A stretch of DNA of 25,955 bases from Rhodobacteraceae bacterium UBA2776 (GTDB lineage: Bacteria; Pseudomonadota; Alphaproteobacteria; Rhodobacterales; Rhodobacteraceae): assembly GCA_002352425.1 (NCBI GenBank), contig DEIK01000128.1, positions 3,432 to 29,386 on the forward strand, read 5' to 3'. The notes under the pieces were generated by a model. The model was not told the DNA's origin, did not search any database, and worked only from the letters and a program-made list of their open reading frames with translations. Of the stretch, positions 1 through 7,541 are shown one piece after another. Numbering within the stretch: the stretch's first letter is position 1; each line of letters starts with the position of its first letter. A program made the position numbers and the translations under genes.

Positions 1-162
1 AATACCCAACTGCGGGGCAGCCAGCCCAATGCCGGGGGCATCATACATGGTTTCCAACATGTCGTCCGCCAGCTTGCGCATTTCATCATTCACCCCCTCA
101 ATAGGGGTGGCCACCTTTTTCAGGCGCGGGTCGGGGTGGATCAGGATCGGTCTAATGCTCAT
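1..162 (-). CDS. def: Peptide deformylase, N-terminal part (cut by window edge)
   Basis: Reading the minus strand from an ATG at 162 gives 54 residues that run off the window. They begin MSIRPILIHPDPRLKKVA and end with GIGLAAPQLGI. GIGLAAPQ is the first conserved motif of bacterial peptide deformylase, the metalloenzyme that removes the formyl group from the initiator methionine of nascent proteins. The two other metal-binding motifs (EGCLS and HExDH in the family) would lie outside the window, so activity cannot be judged. The gene is divergent from the aminotransferase gene that starts at 260. No strong Shine-Dalgarno sequence is seen upstream of the ATG. Confidence 0.93.
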   Translation of the reverse strand, partial: MSIRPILIHPDPRLKKVATPIEGVNDEMRKLADDMLETMYDAPGIGLAAPQLGI

Positions 163-259
163 AAGGGTCATTTAAGACATGATCCGCCGCGCTGCAACGC
201 CCTTGCATCTGCAAATCCAATTGGTAACGTGGCGAGGATTAAAAAATGAGGCAAATCAC

Positions 260-1432
260 ATGAATTTTGACGAAATTATCGAACGCCGGAACACCCACAG
301 CGCCAAGTGGGATATGATGGAGCCGATTTACGGTGTGCCGCGCGATACAGGTATCGCCATGTGGGTTGCCGATATGGATTTTCGTCCGCCGGCGTGCGTT
401 CAAGACGCATTGCAAAACATGATGGATTTGGGCGTTTACGGCTACTTTGGCGATGACACGTCTTACAAATCAGCGATCCAGTGGTGGATGAAAGCCCGCC
501 ATGCTTGGGACGTCGATGCCGATGCGATTTTCACCACCCATGGGCTGGTCAATGGCACTGCCTTATGCGTCGATGCCTTCACCGAAACGGGCGACGGCGT
601 GGTGTTGTTCACCCCCGTTTACCATGCCTTTGCCAAGGTGATTAACGCTGCGGGGCGCAAGGTGGTTGAATGCCCGCTGGTCAATAATGATGGCCGCTAC
701 GAGATGGATTTTGCCGCTTACGATGCGCAAATGACGGGGGCCGAGAAAATGGTGATCCTGTGTTCACCACATAATCCGGGCGGCCGCGTTTGGACCCGTA
801 ATGAGCTGCAAGGCGTCGCCGATTTCGCCAAACGCCACGATTTGGTTTTGGTGTCTGACGAAATTCACCACGACCTGGTGTTCGGTGACAATAAACACAC
901 AGTCATGCCGCTGGTTGATCCGTCGATTTCCGATCGTTTGGTGATGATGACGGCTGTGACGAAAACTTTCAACATTGCGGGCGCACATACCGGCAATGTC
1001 ATCATTCATGATCCGGCTCTGCGTGCCAAGTTTGGCGCGACAATGGCGGCACTTGGCCTGTCGCCCAACTCATTCGGGTTGTTCATGACGACTGCGGCCT
1101 ATTCGCCCGAGGGCGCAGCATGGGTGGACGAGTTGAACGCCTATCTGACCGAAAACCGCCGGATCTTTGACGCAGGCATTGATGCGATCCCGGGCTTGAA
1201 ATCCATGAATTTGGAAGCCACGTATTTGGCCTGGGTCGATATGTCGGGCACCGGCATGGAGCGGTCTGAATACGAAGCACGGGTTGAAAAAACAGCCAAG
1301 ATCGCCGTGAACCACGGCGGAACTTTTGGTACCGGCGGCGAGGAGTTTCTGCGCTTCAATCTGGCCACACCGCGCGCCGTGGTAGAAGAGGCCGTTGATC
1401 GGTTGCAAAAAGCATTCGCTGATCTGCAATGA
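260..1432 (+). CDS. MalY/PatB family PLP-dependent aminotransferase (cystathionine beta-lyase type)
   Basis: This encodes a 390-residue fold-type I PLP enzyme of the MalY/PatB branch, whose members typically cleave cystathionine or cysteine-like C-S bonds. Visible motifs are the N-terminal MWVADMDF segment (34-41) typical of MalY/PatB, HNPGGRVW (171-178), the PLP-contacting Asp in SDEIHHDL (D200), the Schiff-base lysine in AVTKTFN (K235), and a C-terminal arginine region LRFNLATPR. Length is normal for the family. The open frame extends upstream to 179, but the ATG at 260 is preceded by GAGG at 8 bases and begins the conserved domain (MNFDEIIERR). The stop overlaps the next gene by 4 bases (ATGA), so the two are likely co-transcribed. 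The substrate cannot be told from sequence; a C-S lyase role is family knowledge. Confidence 0.9.
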   Translation: MNFDEIIERRNTHSAKWDMMEPIYGVPRDTGIAMWVADMDFRPPACVQDALQNMMDLGVYGYFGDDTSYKSAIQWWMKARHAWDVDADAIFTTHGLVNGTALCVDAFTETGDGVVLFTPVYHAFAKVINAAGRKVVECPLVNNDGRYEMDFAAYDAQMTGAEKMVILCSPHNPGGRVWTRNELQGVADFAKRHDLVLVSDEIHHDLVFGDNKHTVMPLVDPSISDRLVMMTAVTKTFNIAGAHTGNVIIHDPALRAKFGATMAALGLSPNSFGLFMTTAAYSPEGAAWVDELNAYLTENRRIFDAGIDAIPGLKSMNLEATYLAWVDMSGTGMERSEYEARVEKTAKIAVNHGGTFGTGGEEFLRFNLATPRAVVEEAVDRLQKAFADLQ

Positions 1433-1971
1433 TCCGCAGCCTACGCCTGTTATCCCGACTGGCATTTCTGGTGTTTGTCGGGGTTGTCGCTTTCGCTCTG
1501 TATGATCGCTATGCGCCCAGCGATCCACCACCGCCACTGGCCCCTTTGACCGCACAGGTCGACCACATTTTGATTGAAAAATCCGCGCGCCAATTGACCG
1601 TGTTTCGAAATGGCGAACCCTTGCGCAGTTACCAGATCGCTCTTGGATTTGCCCCAGCAGGCGACAAGGTCCAACAGGGCGATGGGAAAACGCCGGAAGG
1701 TATATTCACCATCAACCGCCGCAACCCGAAAAGCAGCTATCATCTGTCACTGGGAATAGATTATCCACAAGCTGAGGATCGCAAACGCGCGGCGGACGCT
1801 GGCATTGACCCAGGCGGTGATATTTTCATTCACGGACAGCCCAACGGGTTGGGGAAACTGGCAACCATTCCAACCGATTGGACCGCAGGATGTATTGCGG
1901 TTTCCGATACGGAAATTGAGGAATTATGGCGAGTGGTCGCCAACGGGACCAGTGTTGAAATCAGACCCTAG
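1429..1971 (+). CDS. L,D-transpeptidase family protein (YkuD domain)
   Basis: This 180-residue protein has an N-terminal hydrophobic segment (about 11-25) that probably anchors it in the inner membrane or serves as a signal. A YkuD domain follows in the periplasm from about residue 45. The catalytic signature is intact: HGQPNG with His135 and the nucleophile Cys155 in WTAGCIAVSD. The KTPEG motif (88-92) is also typical. The family forms 3-3 peptidoglycan cross-links or attaches proteins to peptidoglycan; small single-domain members like this one are often of unproven activity. Translation is coupled to the upstream aminotransferase gene by an ATGA overlap. Its 3' end overlaps the convergent hypothetical gene by 4 bases. 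Confidence 0.9.
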   Translation: MIRSLRLLSRLAFLVFVGVVAFALYDRYAPSDPPPPLAPLTAQVDHILIEKSARQLTVFRNGEPLRSYQIALGFAPAGDKVQQGDGKTPEGIFTINRRNPKSSYHLSLGIDYPQAEDRKRAADAGIDPGGDIFIHGQPNGLGKLATIPTDWTAGCIAVSDTEIEELWRVVANGTSVEIRP

Positions 1972-2315
1972 CGACCCAACAGCGCAACGGGCGCCGTCTC
2001 ATCCCGCACGAAATCCAGTGCCGCCTTGTCCCGAACTGCCGTGCTACGCTTAAAATCGTAAACCATTTCACCGTTGGCCTCTTCTGAGGCAATGACCAAG
2101 CATTGGTACAAATGGCGCGCGCCGTCATAAATGTCGACCAACCCTCGCAAATGTGGTGCATTTTCAACGTCCAATGCAAAGCCGGTTTCCCAAAACCGCA
2201 GCACTGGAAAAACCTCATCATCCGTATGCACCCGCAAGCGGCTATTACGTTTCAAATCGCGCTTACGGGCCAGTTCCAGTCCTTCGCGCACTTCTTTTGG
2301 CAGCATTTCAAACAT
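1968..2315 (-). CDS. Conserved hypothetical protein, 115 aa
   Basis: This encodes a soluble 115-residue protein rich in charged residues, beginning MFEMLPKEVREGLELARK. It has no signal peptide or membrane segment and no catalytic motif I recognise. It looks like a short conserved protein of Rhodobacteraceae, but I cannot name a family. A GTG at 2318 directly precedes the ATG at 2315. I chose the ATG because the GGGGGA element (2330-2325) then sits about 9 bases upstream. It lies 85 bases downstream of cobM on the same strand, so it may be read from the end of the cobalamin operon, although a TTGACG element in the gap could also start it. The 3' end overlaps the convergent transpeptidase gene by 4 bases. 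Confidence 0.75.
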   Translation of the reverse strand: MFEMLPKEVREGLELARKRDLKRNSRLRVHTDDEVFPVLRFWETGFALDVENAPHLRGLVDIYDGARHLYQCLVIASEEANGEMVYDFKRSTAVRDKAALDFVRDETAPVALLGR

Positions 2316-2400
2316 CACGTCATTTCCCCCTAGCTTGACCTCACTTTGGCACGGTCATGGTGAACGTCAAGTTAATGTTCTGTGACAGACCGTTTCCAAC

Positions 2401-3192
2401 CTAGGTGTTGTGGTCTTCAACCAAATTCACCCCAACCACTGGACGCAGCACGTGCGGTTTGTCCGGGTCATACAGAGCACTGTCCTTGAAATCGCGGATA
2501 TTGCCAAGCGCAGGACCAACCAGAATCAACGCAGTACGCGTGATTTTTTCAACCCGCACTTTTTTGCGAATGTCCGTCAGGGTGCCACGGATGATCATCT
2601 CATCCGGCCAACCAACACGGTAGGCCACAGCAACGGGGCAATCTTCACCGTAATGTGGCACCAAAACGCGTTCGATCTCGCGCATATTGCGCACACCCAG
2701 ATGGATCGCCAAAGTCGCACCGGTGCGGGCAAAATTTTCCAGCGCTTCACCAGCGGGCATTGACGTGGACTGCATAGAAACACGTGTAAGAACAATGGAT
2801 TGCGCGATTTCCGGTATGGTCAATTCTTGACCCAAGGCCGCAGCCGCAGCCGCATAGGCTGGCACGCCCGGAATGATCTGATAGTCGATTCCATCGGCCC
2901 GCAGGCGGCGAATTTGTTCGGCAATCGCACCGTAAAGCGACGGATCACCAGAATGCACCCGCGCGACATCTTCGCCGCGTTTGTGGGCGGCCAATATTTC
3001 GCCGTGGGTGTCATCCAATGTCATGGCCGCTGTGTCCATCACAATGGCCCCTTCGGGCGCACCTGCAACCACGTCTTCGGGCACCAATGAGCCCGCGAAC
3101 AAACATACTGGGCAGGCCGCAATCAGGCGCTGCGCCTTGAGTGTCAAAAGTTCAGGATCACCCGGCCCCGCCCCGATAAAATATACAGTCAT
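2401..3192 (-). CDS. cobM: Precorrin-4 C11-methyltransferase
   Basis: This 263-residue SAM-dependent tetrapyrrole methylase adds the C11 methyl group to precorrin-4, giving precorrin-5 in the aerobic cobalamin route. Family motifs are all present: GAGPGD at 7-12, HSGDPSLYGA at 80-89, IPGVPAYAAAAAALG after it, and PEIAQSIVLTR at 127-137, which is characteristic of the CobM/CbiF branch. Length is normal. The ATG at 3192 overlaps the TGA of the upstream cbiG-cobJ fusion by 4 bases and has GGAGA about 8 bases ahead, so it is translationally coupled. It is the last clearly cobalamin gene of the minus-strand operon. The anaerobic counterpart CbiF has the same fold; I infer CobM from the aerobic neighbours cobN, cobI and cobL. 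Confidence 0.95.
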   Translation of the reverse strand: MTVYFIGAGPGDPELLTLKAQRLIAACPVCLFAGSLVPEDVVAGAPEGAIVMDTAAMTLDDTHGEILAAHKRGEDVARVHSGDPSLYGAIAEQIRRLRADGIDYQIIPGVPAYAAAAAALGQELTIPEIAQSIVLTRVSMQSTSMPAGEALENFARTGATLAIHLGVRNMREIERVLVPHYGEDCPVAVAYRVGWPDEMIIRGTLTDIRKKVRVEKITRTALILVGPALGNIRDFKDSALYDPDKPHVLRPVVGVNLVEDHNT

Positions 3193-4991
3193 GACAAATC
3201 TCCATCGATTTTTCGCGCGTAACCGCGTGGGGTGAACATGCGCGGGCCTTCACCCAATTGCGCCAGTCGGGAATGACTGGAGCCGATCAAAACAACCGTC
3301 AGCATATCGACCTCGTCAACCTCAAGGTCTGACAAGTTGCGATAGCGAATATTTTCTTCGGGTCGGCCCAAGGATGAGGCCAACATGACAGGCGTATCGG
3401 CTGGTCGATATTGCAGCAGGATGTCGCGGGCCTCGGCCAGCAAAGTGCGGCGGCGTTTAGAAACGGGGTTGTAAAACGCGATCACAAAATCACCCTCGGC
3501 TGCGGCCTTTAGGCGTTTCACGATGTCTTCGCGCGGCGTTAGCAGATCAGACAGCGAGATCGCGCAAAAATCGTGACCCAAGGGTGCACCGGCACGGGCA
3601 GCCGCCCCTTGCAGTGCCGAAACGCCGGGGGTTGAAATCACCTCAACGCGGTGCGCGGCATCGGTAACACCATGCGCATCTGGACCGCGATCCAACAGTT
3701 CGAACACCAAGGCACCCATCGCGTAGATGCCAGCATCACCAGAACAGATCAGCGCGACATTGTTGCCTTTACCCGCCTGCTCCAGCGCGTAACGGCAGCG
3801 ATCTTCTTCGCCGCCCAACGGGAAATCCGAACGGATTTTGCCAGATGCCAAGGGGCCAAGTAGGTCGATGTAGAGACCATAGCCAACCAGTTCTTGGGCT
3901 TCGGCAATCAACTGACTAGCCTCAGGCGTGCGCCATGAATGCTGGCCAGGACCGATGCCGATGATCGACAATTTGCCACGCGAACGGCCCTTTTGGCCTT
4001 TAATAGGCTCTGATTGGCGGGCAATGGCGCAGGTGCAGGTTGCTGTTTTTTGCTTCTCAACCACCAAATCAGCGGTTGCATCTGCCGCGGCCAAAGCAGC
4101 GGCCTCGGAAACACCGTGGCAGCCAACCTCGGCGAACACCACATCGGATGGGTTTTTCAAATGGGGCACTTCGGCCTCAAGCGCCGCCGCATCGAACACG
4201 CGAAACGGCACGTTCAACCGCTTGGCGACCGCAATGATCGCAGGCTCATCCGCCTTTAGGTCAATCGAGTTCACCGAAGCAATTGCCCCTTGCGCGATAC
4301 CCGCGTCAGCCAGTGATTTTTCAACCAGCGCCCACATGTCTTGAGGGTCCGCATTGCGCGCACATCCAAGGCCCAGCGCAAAACGTTGCGGATGATAAAC
4401 CAACCGCTCGGACGTGCCTGTTTCAGAGGCCTCGGTGACGCAAATCTCGACTTTTCCAGCCTCGACTGACGGAATGTCAAACAGGGCTTCGCCAGTAACC
4501 CGCGCGTCTGCGCCGTTCAGCATAGCCGCCATCACAGCCTTGGCATCTTTGGGGTTTGCCAACCTGTATCCAACGGGCGGCTCATCCAGCGCAAAGCCAA
4601 GCGCGATGTCACCAGCCGTAGTCACGGCTGCAACGCTCCCCAGCGTTTCGGAAATCTGTTTGGCCAAACGATTTGCACCGCGATGCCCGCCCAGTAGCGG
4701 TACAACCACCGCACCATCATCCGACACAGCCACGACAGGTGGTTCGGTCGTTTTATCTGCCAGCAAGGGTGCAACGGCACGGATCAAAATGCCCGCCGCA
4801 CAGACCCCAATCACAGGCGTTCCGCTGGCAAACAAGGTGCGCACATAGTCCAACGCATTGGGAAAATAGGCGTCCGCCACATCAACCCGGCTTTCGCGGC
4901 CATGCACCTGCGCGCCCAAGGATTTTGCCACTTTGTGGGCTGTTGCCTCGCCCGCACGGGACAGGCAGATTACGACGGGAGTTAAAGCCAA
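3189..4991 (-). CDS. cobJ: CbiG-CobJ fusion: CbiG/CobE-like module plus precorrin-3B C17-methyltransferase
   Basis: This 600-residue protein has two parts. Residues 1 to about 330 resemble CbiG: an N-terminal domain with GVCAAGILIRAVAP and GGHRGAN (101-107), a middle part, and a C-terminal CbiG/CobE domain with LGLGCARNAD (207-215) and FAEVGCHGVSEAAALAA. After a basic linker (about 326-340), residues 341-600 are CobJ/CbiH, with IGIGPGQ, CSGDAGIYAMGALVFE and ISTPGVSALQGAAARAGAPLGHDFC. CobJ methylates C17 and drives ring contraction. In the anaerobic route CbiG opens the delta-lactone of cobalt-precorrin-5A; its job beside an aerobic CobJ is unclear. The start is a TTG at 4991. It is fixed by AAGGAGG lying 7 bases ahead inside the end of cobI, which overlaps by 10 bases. 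Co-translation with cobI and cobM is likely. Confidence 0.93.
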   Translation of the reverse strand: MALTPVVICLSRAGEATAHKVAKSLGAQVHGRESRVDVADAYFPNALDYVRTLFASGTPVIGVCAAGILIRAVAPLLADKTTEPPVVAVSDDGAVVVPLLGGHRGANRLAKQISETLGSVAAVTTAGDIALGFALDEPPVGYRLANPKDAKAVMAAMLNGADARVTGEALFDIPSVEAGKVEICVTEASETGTSERLVYHPQRFALGLGCARNADPQDMWALVEKSLADAGIAQGAIASVNSIDLKADEPAIIAVAKRLNVPFRVFDAAALEAEVPHLKNPSDVVFAEVGCHGVSEAAALAAADATADLVVEKQKTATCTCAIARQSEPIKGQKGRSRGKLSIIGIGPGQHSWRTPEASQLIAEAQELVGYGLYIDLLGPLASGKIRSDFPLGGEEDRCRYALEQAGKGNNVALICSGDAGIYAMGALVFELLDRGPDAHGVTDAAHRVEVISTPGVSALQGAAARAGAPLGHDFCAISLSDLLTPREDIVKRLKAAAEGDFVIAFYNPVSKRRRTLLAEARDILLQYRPADTPVMLASSLGRPEENIRYRNLSDLEVDEVDMLTVVLIGSSHSRLAQLGEGPRMFTPRGYARKIDGDLS

Positions 4992-5683
4992 GGATCGGCC
5001 TCCTTTGTGATAAGTATCATTGAAAAATACGGCGCTGAGTCAGGCGCTTTTGACAGAGGCATTTTTTGCTCTTGGGGCAAAGTGGCGCGCTCGATGTAAT
5101 GGGCTTGATCCAACAAATTCAACCCCTCAATAACATTTCTAATGCGCCCCAAATGGCGGCCAACCTTCATGATGACAACACTGTCAGCCGCACTGATTTT
5201 CTGGCGCAATTCGGCGTCAGGCAACGGGCCGGGCACCACGCTGAGCATCTCGTTTCTCGCGGCCAGTGGCAGGCCCAACGCGGCAGCGCTTGCAGTCATC
5301 GCGGTGATGCCAGGAACGATTTCGGTTGGAAAACGGTCCTTAAGCCGCGCGTAAATATACATGAACGAGCCGTAGAAAAACGGATCCCCTTCGCAGAGCA
5401 CCACAACGTCCATATCAGTCTCTAATATGGCTGAAATCTCGGAAGCGGCAGCATCATAAGCGGCTTGCGCAGGGCCGCGTGCGACCTGCATTGGCACATC
5501 TATTTTGATCTCGCGCACGTCATTACCAAGAAACTCTGCCGCGATGGAACGCGCAAAACTGTCCCCCCCCGCCAAAGTCGGATAGGCGATGACTTTGGCA
5601 TCTGAAATCAACCGCGCCGCTTTGCGGGTGATCAACTCGGCATCACCAGGGCCAAGGCCGACGCCGTACAAAATTCCTGTCAT
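4982..5683 (-). CDS. cobI: Precorrin-2 C20-methyltransferase
   Basis: This 233-residue SAM-dependent methylase converts precorrin-2 to precorrin-3A, the first committed step of the corrin branch. Family motifs are GVGLGPGD (7-14), LCEGDPFFYGSFMYI (96-110), VPGITAMTASAAALGLPL and the VVIMKVGRHLGRI segment typical of CobI/CbiL. Length is usual. The ATG at 5683 overlaps the cobL stop by 4 bases (ATGA), and the 3' end overlaps the TTG start of the cbiG-cobJ fusion and contains its Shine-Dalgarno sequence. CbiL (the cobalt-containing substrate form) is the alternative name; the late-insertion context argues for CobI. Confidence 0.95.
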   Translation of the reverse strand: MTGILYGVGLGPGDAELITRKAARLISDAKVIAYPTLAGGDSFARSIAAEFLGNDVREIKIDVPMQVARGPAQAAYDAAASEISAILETDMDVVVLCEGDPFFYGSFMYIYARLKDRFPTEIVPGITAMTASAAALGLPLAARNEMLSVVPGPLPDAELRQKISAADSVVIMKVGRHLGRIRNVIEGLNLLDQAHYIERATLPQEQKMPLSKAPDSAPYFSMILITKEADPWL

Positions 5684-6879
5684 CGTTTAACCAAGCTAAG
5701 TTGCGTGACCGGGCGGAAAGGTTTCCAGCCGTTTAGAGGGCCAATTGGTTCGACTCGCGAAATTTGTAGCTTGACCAAGTCGCCACCAAATTGGTTGTGC
5801 AATGCAACCAGTTCCGTCTCGCTTTCCAGCGTCACCGCGTTGGCCACCAATCGGCCCAAAGGGCGCAATGCGGCCCATGCCGAGGTGAACACCTCATGGC
5901 TCAACCCGCCGCCGATGAAAATCGCATCGGGCAAGGCCAAGCCGTCGAGCGCATCAGGCACCATACCATCAATCAGTTCCAGTTTCGGCGCCCCCAGCGA
6001 CAGCGCATTCGCCGCCGCCATTGCGCGCCGGTCGGCCCGTGGTTCAATGCCGATGGCCCGCGCATAACGCGCCGCCCGCATCCATTCGACCGCGACCGAG
6101 CCACAACCGCACCCGATGTCCCACAACAAAGCGCCGCGCATCGGCATCAGTTTGGCTAAGGTGGCCGCGCGGACCTCTGATTTGGTCATGGTGCCATCGC
6201 TGACAAATAGTTCATCCGCCAACCCCGGCACACGGGGCAAAAGTGCGGCGTTAGGCGCGGCGATGCAGTCTACGGCGAGCGTGTTGAACGGCGGCACCTC
6301 ATGGGTCCAGCTTTCGGCAACGCCATCAAAGCGCGCCTCGTCATCGCCACCCATATTGGCCAGCACGGTCATTTTGCTTTGACCAAATCCGCGCGCCATC
6401 AAGAACGCAGCGATTTGGGTGGGGGTTTCGACCCCAGTCGTCAGGATAAGCAGTCTCTGATCCGGCTGAATATAGGCAATCATCTGCTCCACGGGCCGAC
6501 CATGAACCGTCAGCGTTTCCAGATCTGCCATCGACCACCCCATCCGCGCCGCGGCCATTTGAAAGGCCCCGACTTGAGGGTGATAGACGATCTCAGCGGG
6601 GTCGACAGAGCGCCCAATACGCGCCCCAACGGAGTACCAAAGCGGATCGCCCGACGCCAAAACCACAACCCGTTTGCCGCGTTTTTCCTGCAAGGTTTCG
6701 ATCAATGCATTGAATGGCGACGGCCAGCTGACGCGTTCGGCGCCAATTCCAGTGGCCAAAGCGTGATGACGCTCGCCACCAACGATAACCTCGGCAGCTT
6801 CGACCACAGCGCGGGTGGCGGGGGTAAGCCCGTCCATGCCATCTTCGCCAATTCCAACGATATGTAACCAAGGTTTCAT
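5680..6879 (-). CDS. cobL: Precorrin-6B C5,15-methyltransferase (decarboxylating)
   Basis: This 399-residue bifunctional enzyme methylates C5 and C15 of dihydro-precorrin-6 and decarboxylates the C12 acetate, giving precorrin-8. The N-terminal half is the CbiE-like tetrapyrrole methylase (IVGIGEDGMDGL at 7-18, VVVLASGDPLWYSVG). The C-terminal half is the CbiT-like methyltransferase, with SDGTMTKSEVRA (227-238) and the SAM-binding glycine loop DIGCGCGSVAVEW (254-266). Fused CbiE-CbiT is the aerobic CobL architecture and the length is normal. Overlaps of 4 bases with cobH (upstream) and cobI (downstream) place it firmly in the operon. The enzyme that should feed it, the reductase CobK, is not in the window. 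Confidence 0.96.
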   Translation of the reverse strand: MKPWLHIVGIGEDGMDGLTPATRAVVEAAEVIVGGERHHALATGIGAERVSWPSPFNALIETLQEKRGKRVVVLASGDPLWYSVGARIGRSVDPAEIVYHPQVGAFQMAAARMGWSMADLETLTVHGRPVEQMIAYIQPDQRLLILTTGVETPTQIAAFLMARGFGQSKMTVLANMGGDDEARFDGVAESWTHEVPPFNTLAVDCIAAPNAALLPRVPGLADELFVSDGTMTKSEVRAATLAKLMPMRGALLWDIGCGCGSVAVEWMRAARYARAIGIEPRADRRAMAAANALSLGAPKLELIDGMVPDALDGLALPDAIFIGGGLSHEVFTSAWAALRPLGRLVANAVTLESETELVALHNQFGGDLVKLQISRVEPIGPLNGWKPFRPVTQLSLVKR

Positions 6880-7514
6880 TTCGCGATCTCCGGCAGGCCA
6901 GCGGCCACTGCGTTTAGGGCGGCAGAGGCCATAGCGGACCCGCCGCGACGGCCGCGCAGTGCAACAAACTCACAGCCCCTTGGGCGCTCGGCCAATTCGG
7001 CCTTACTCTCGGCAGCACCAACGAAACCGACAGGAAACCCCAGGATTAGAGCCGGTTTTGGCCAACCAGCGTCCAGCAGTTCCAATAAATGAAACAACGC
7101 AGTTGGCGCGTTGCCGATAACCACAACCGCACCTTCAATATGGTCACGCCACAACTCGACCGCAGCAGCGGAACGGGTATTACCGATGTCTTTGGCCTGC
7201 TCTGGAACCGAGGGGTCATTCAATGTAACCATTACCTGATTGTCAGCAGGCAAGTAGCGGCGGATAATCCCCGCCCCGACCATCTCGCAATCACAAAGGA
7301 TAGGCGCGCCGGACTGCAGGGCCTCGTGGCCAGCCACATAAGCATTCGGCGAAAACGCCAAACGGTCAGCCACTTCGACCATACCGCAAGCATGGATCAA
7401 ACGGATCGCCACGGATTCCATCCCCGCGCCAAAGCGATCCAGCCGTGCTTCTTCACGAACGGTTGCAAAGCTCTGACGATAAATCGCAGCTGGATCACGT
7501 TCATAAGGTCTCAT
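6876..7514 (-). CDS. cobH: Precorrin-8X methylmutase
   Basis: This 212-residue protein moves the C11 methyl group to C12, turning precorrin-8X into hydrogenobyrinate. The catalytic histidine is His41 in IRLIHACGMVEVADRL. Other family segments are the PILCDCEMVGAGI region, VVIGNAPTALFHLLELLD and the PVGFVGAAESK/ RGRRGGSAMA end, all intact. The ATG at 7514 lies 27 bases after the cbiX stop, with AAAGG ahead, and the stop overlaps cobL by 4 bases. CbiC is the anaerobic homologue with the same fold; the neighbours support CobH. Confidence 0.96.
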   Translation of the reverse strand: MRPYERDPAAIYRQSFATVREEARLDRFGAGMESVAIRLIHACGMVEVADRLAFSPNAYVAGHEALQSGAPILCDCEMVGAGIIRRYLPADNQVMVTLNDPSVPEQAKDIGNTRSAAAVELWRDHIEGAVVVIGNAPTALFHLLELLDAGWPKPALILGFPVGFVGAAESKAELAERPRGCEFVALRGRRGGSAMASAALNAVAAGLPEIAK

Positions 7515-7541
7515 GACGCGGCCTTTATCGTTGAACCGAGA

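Noticed and set aside
179..259. Upstream in-frame extension of the MalY/PatB gene
   Set aside because: The ATG at 260 has a GAGG site and starts the conserved domain; the extension has neither.
1761..1770. TTATCCACAA DnaA box inside the L,D-transpeptidase gene
   Set aside because: It is a single copy inside coding sequence with no companion boxes or origin genes; chance is a sufficient explanation.
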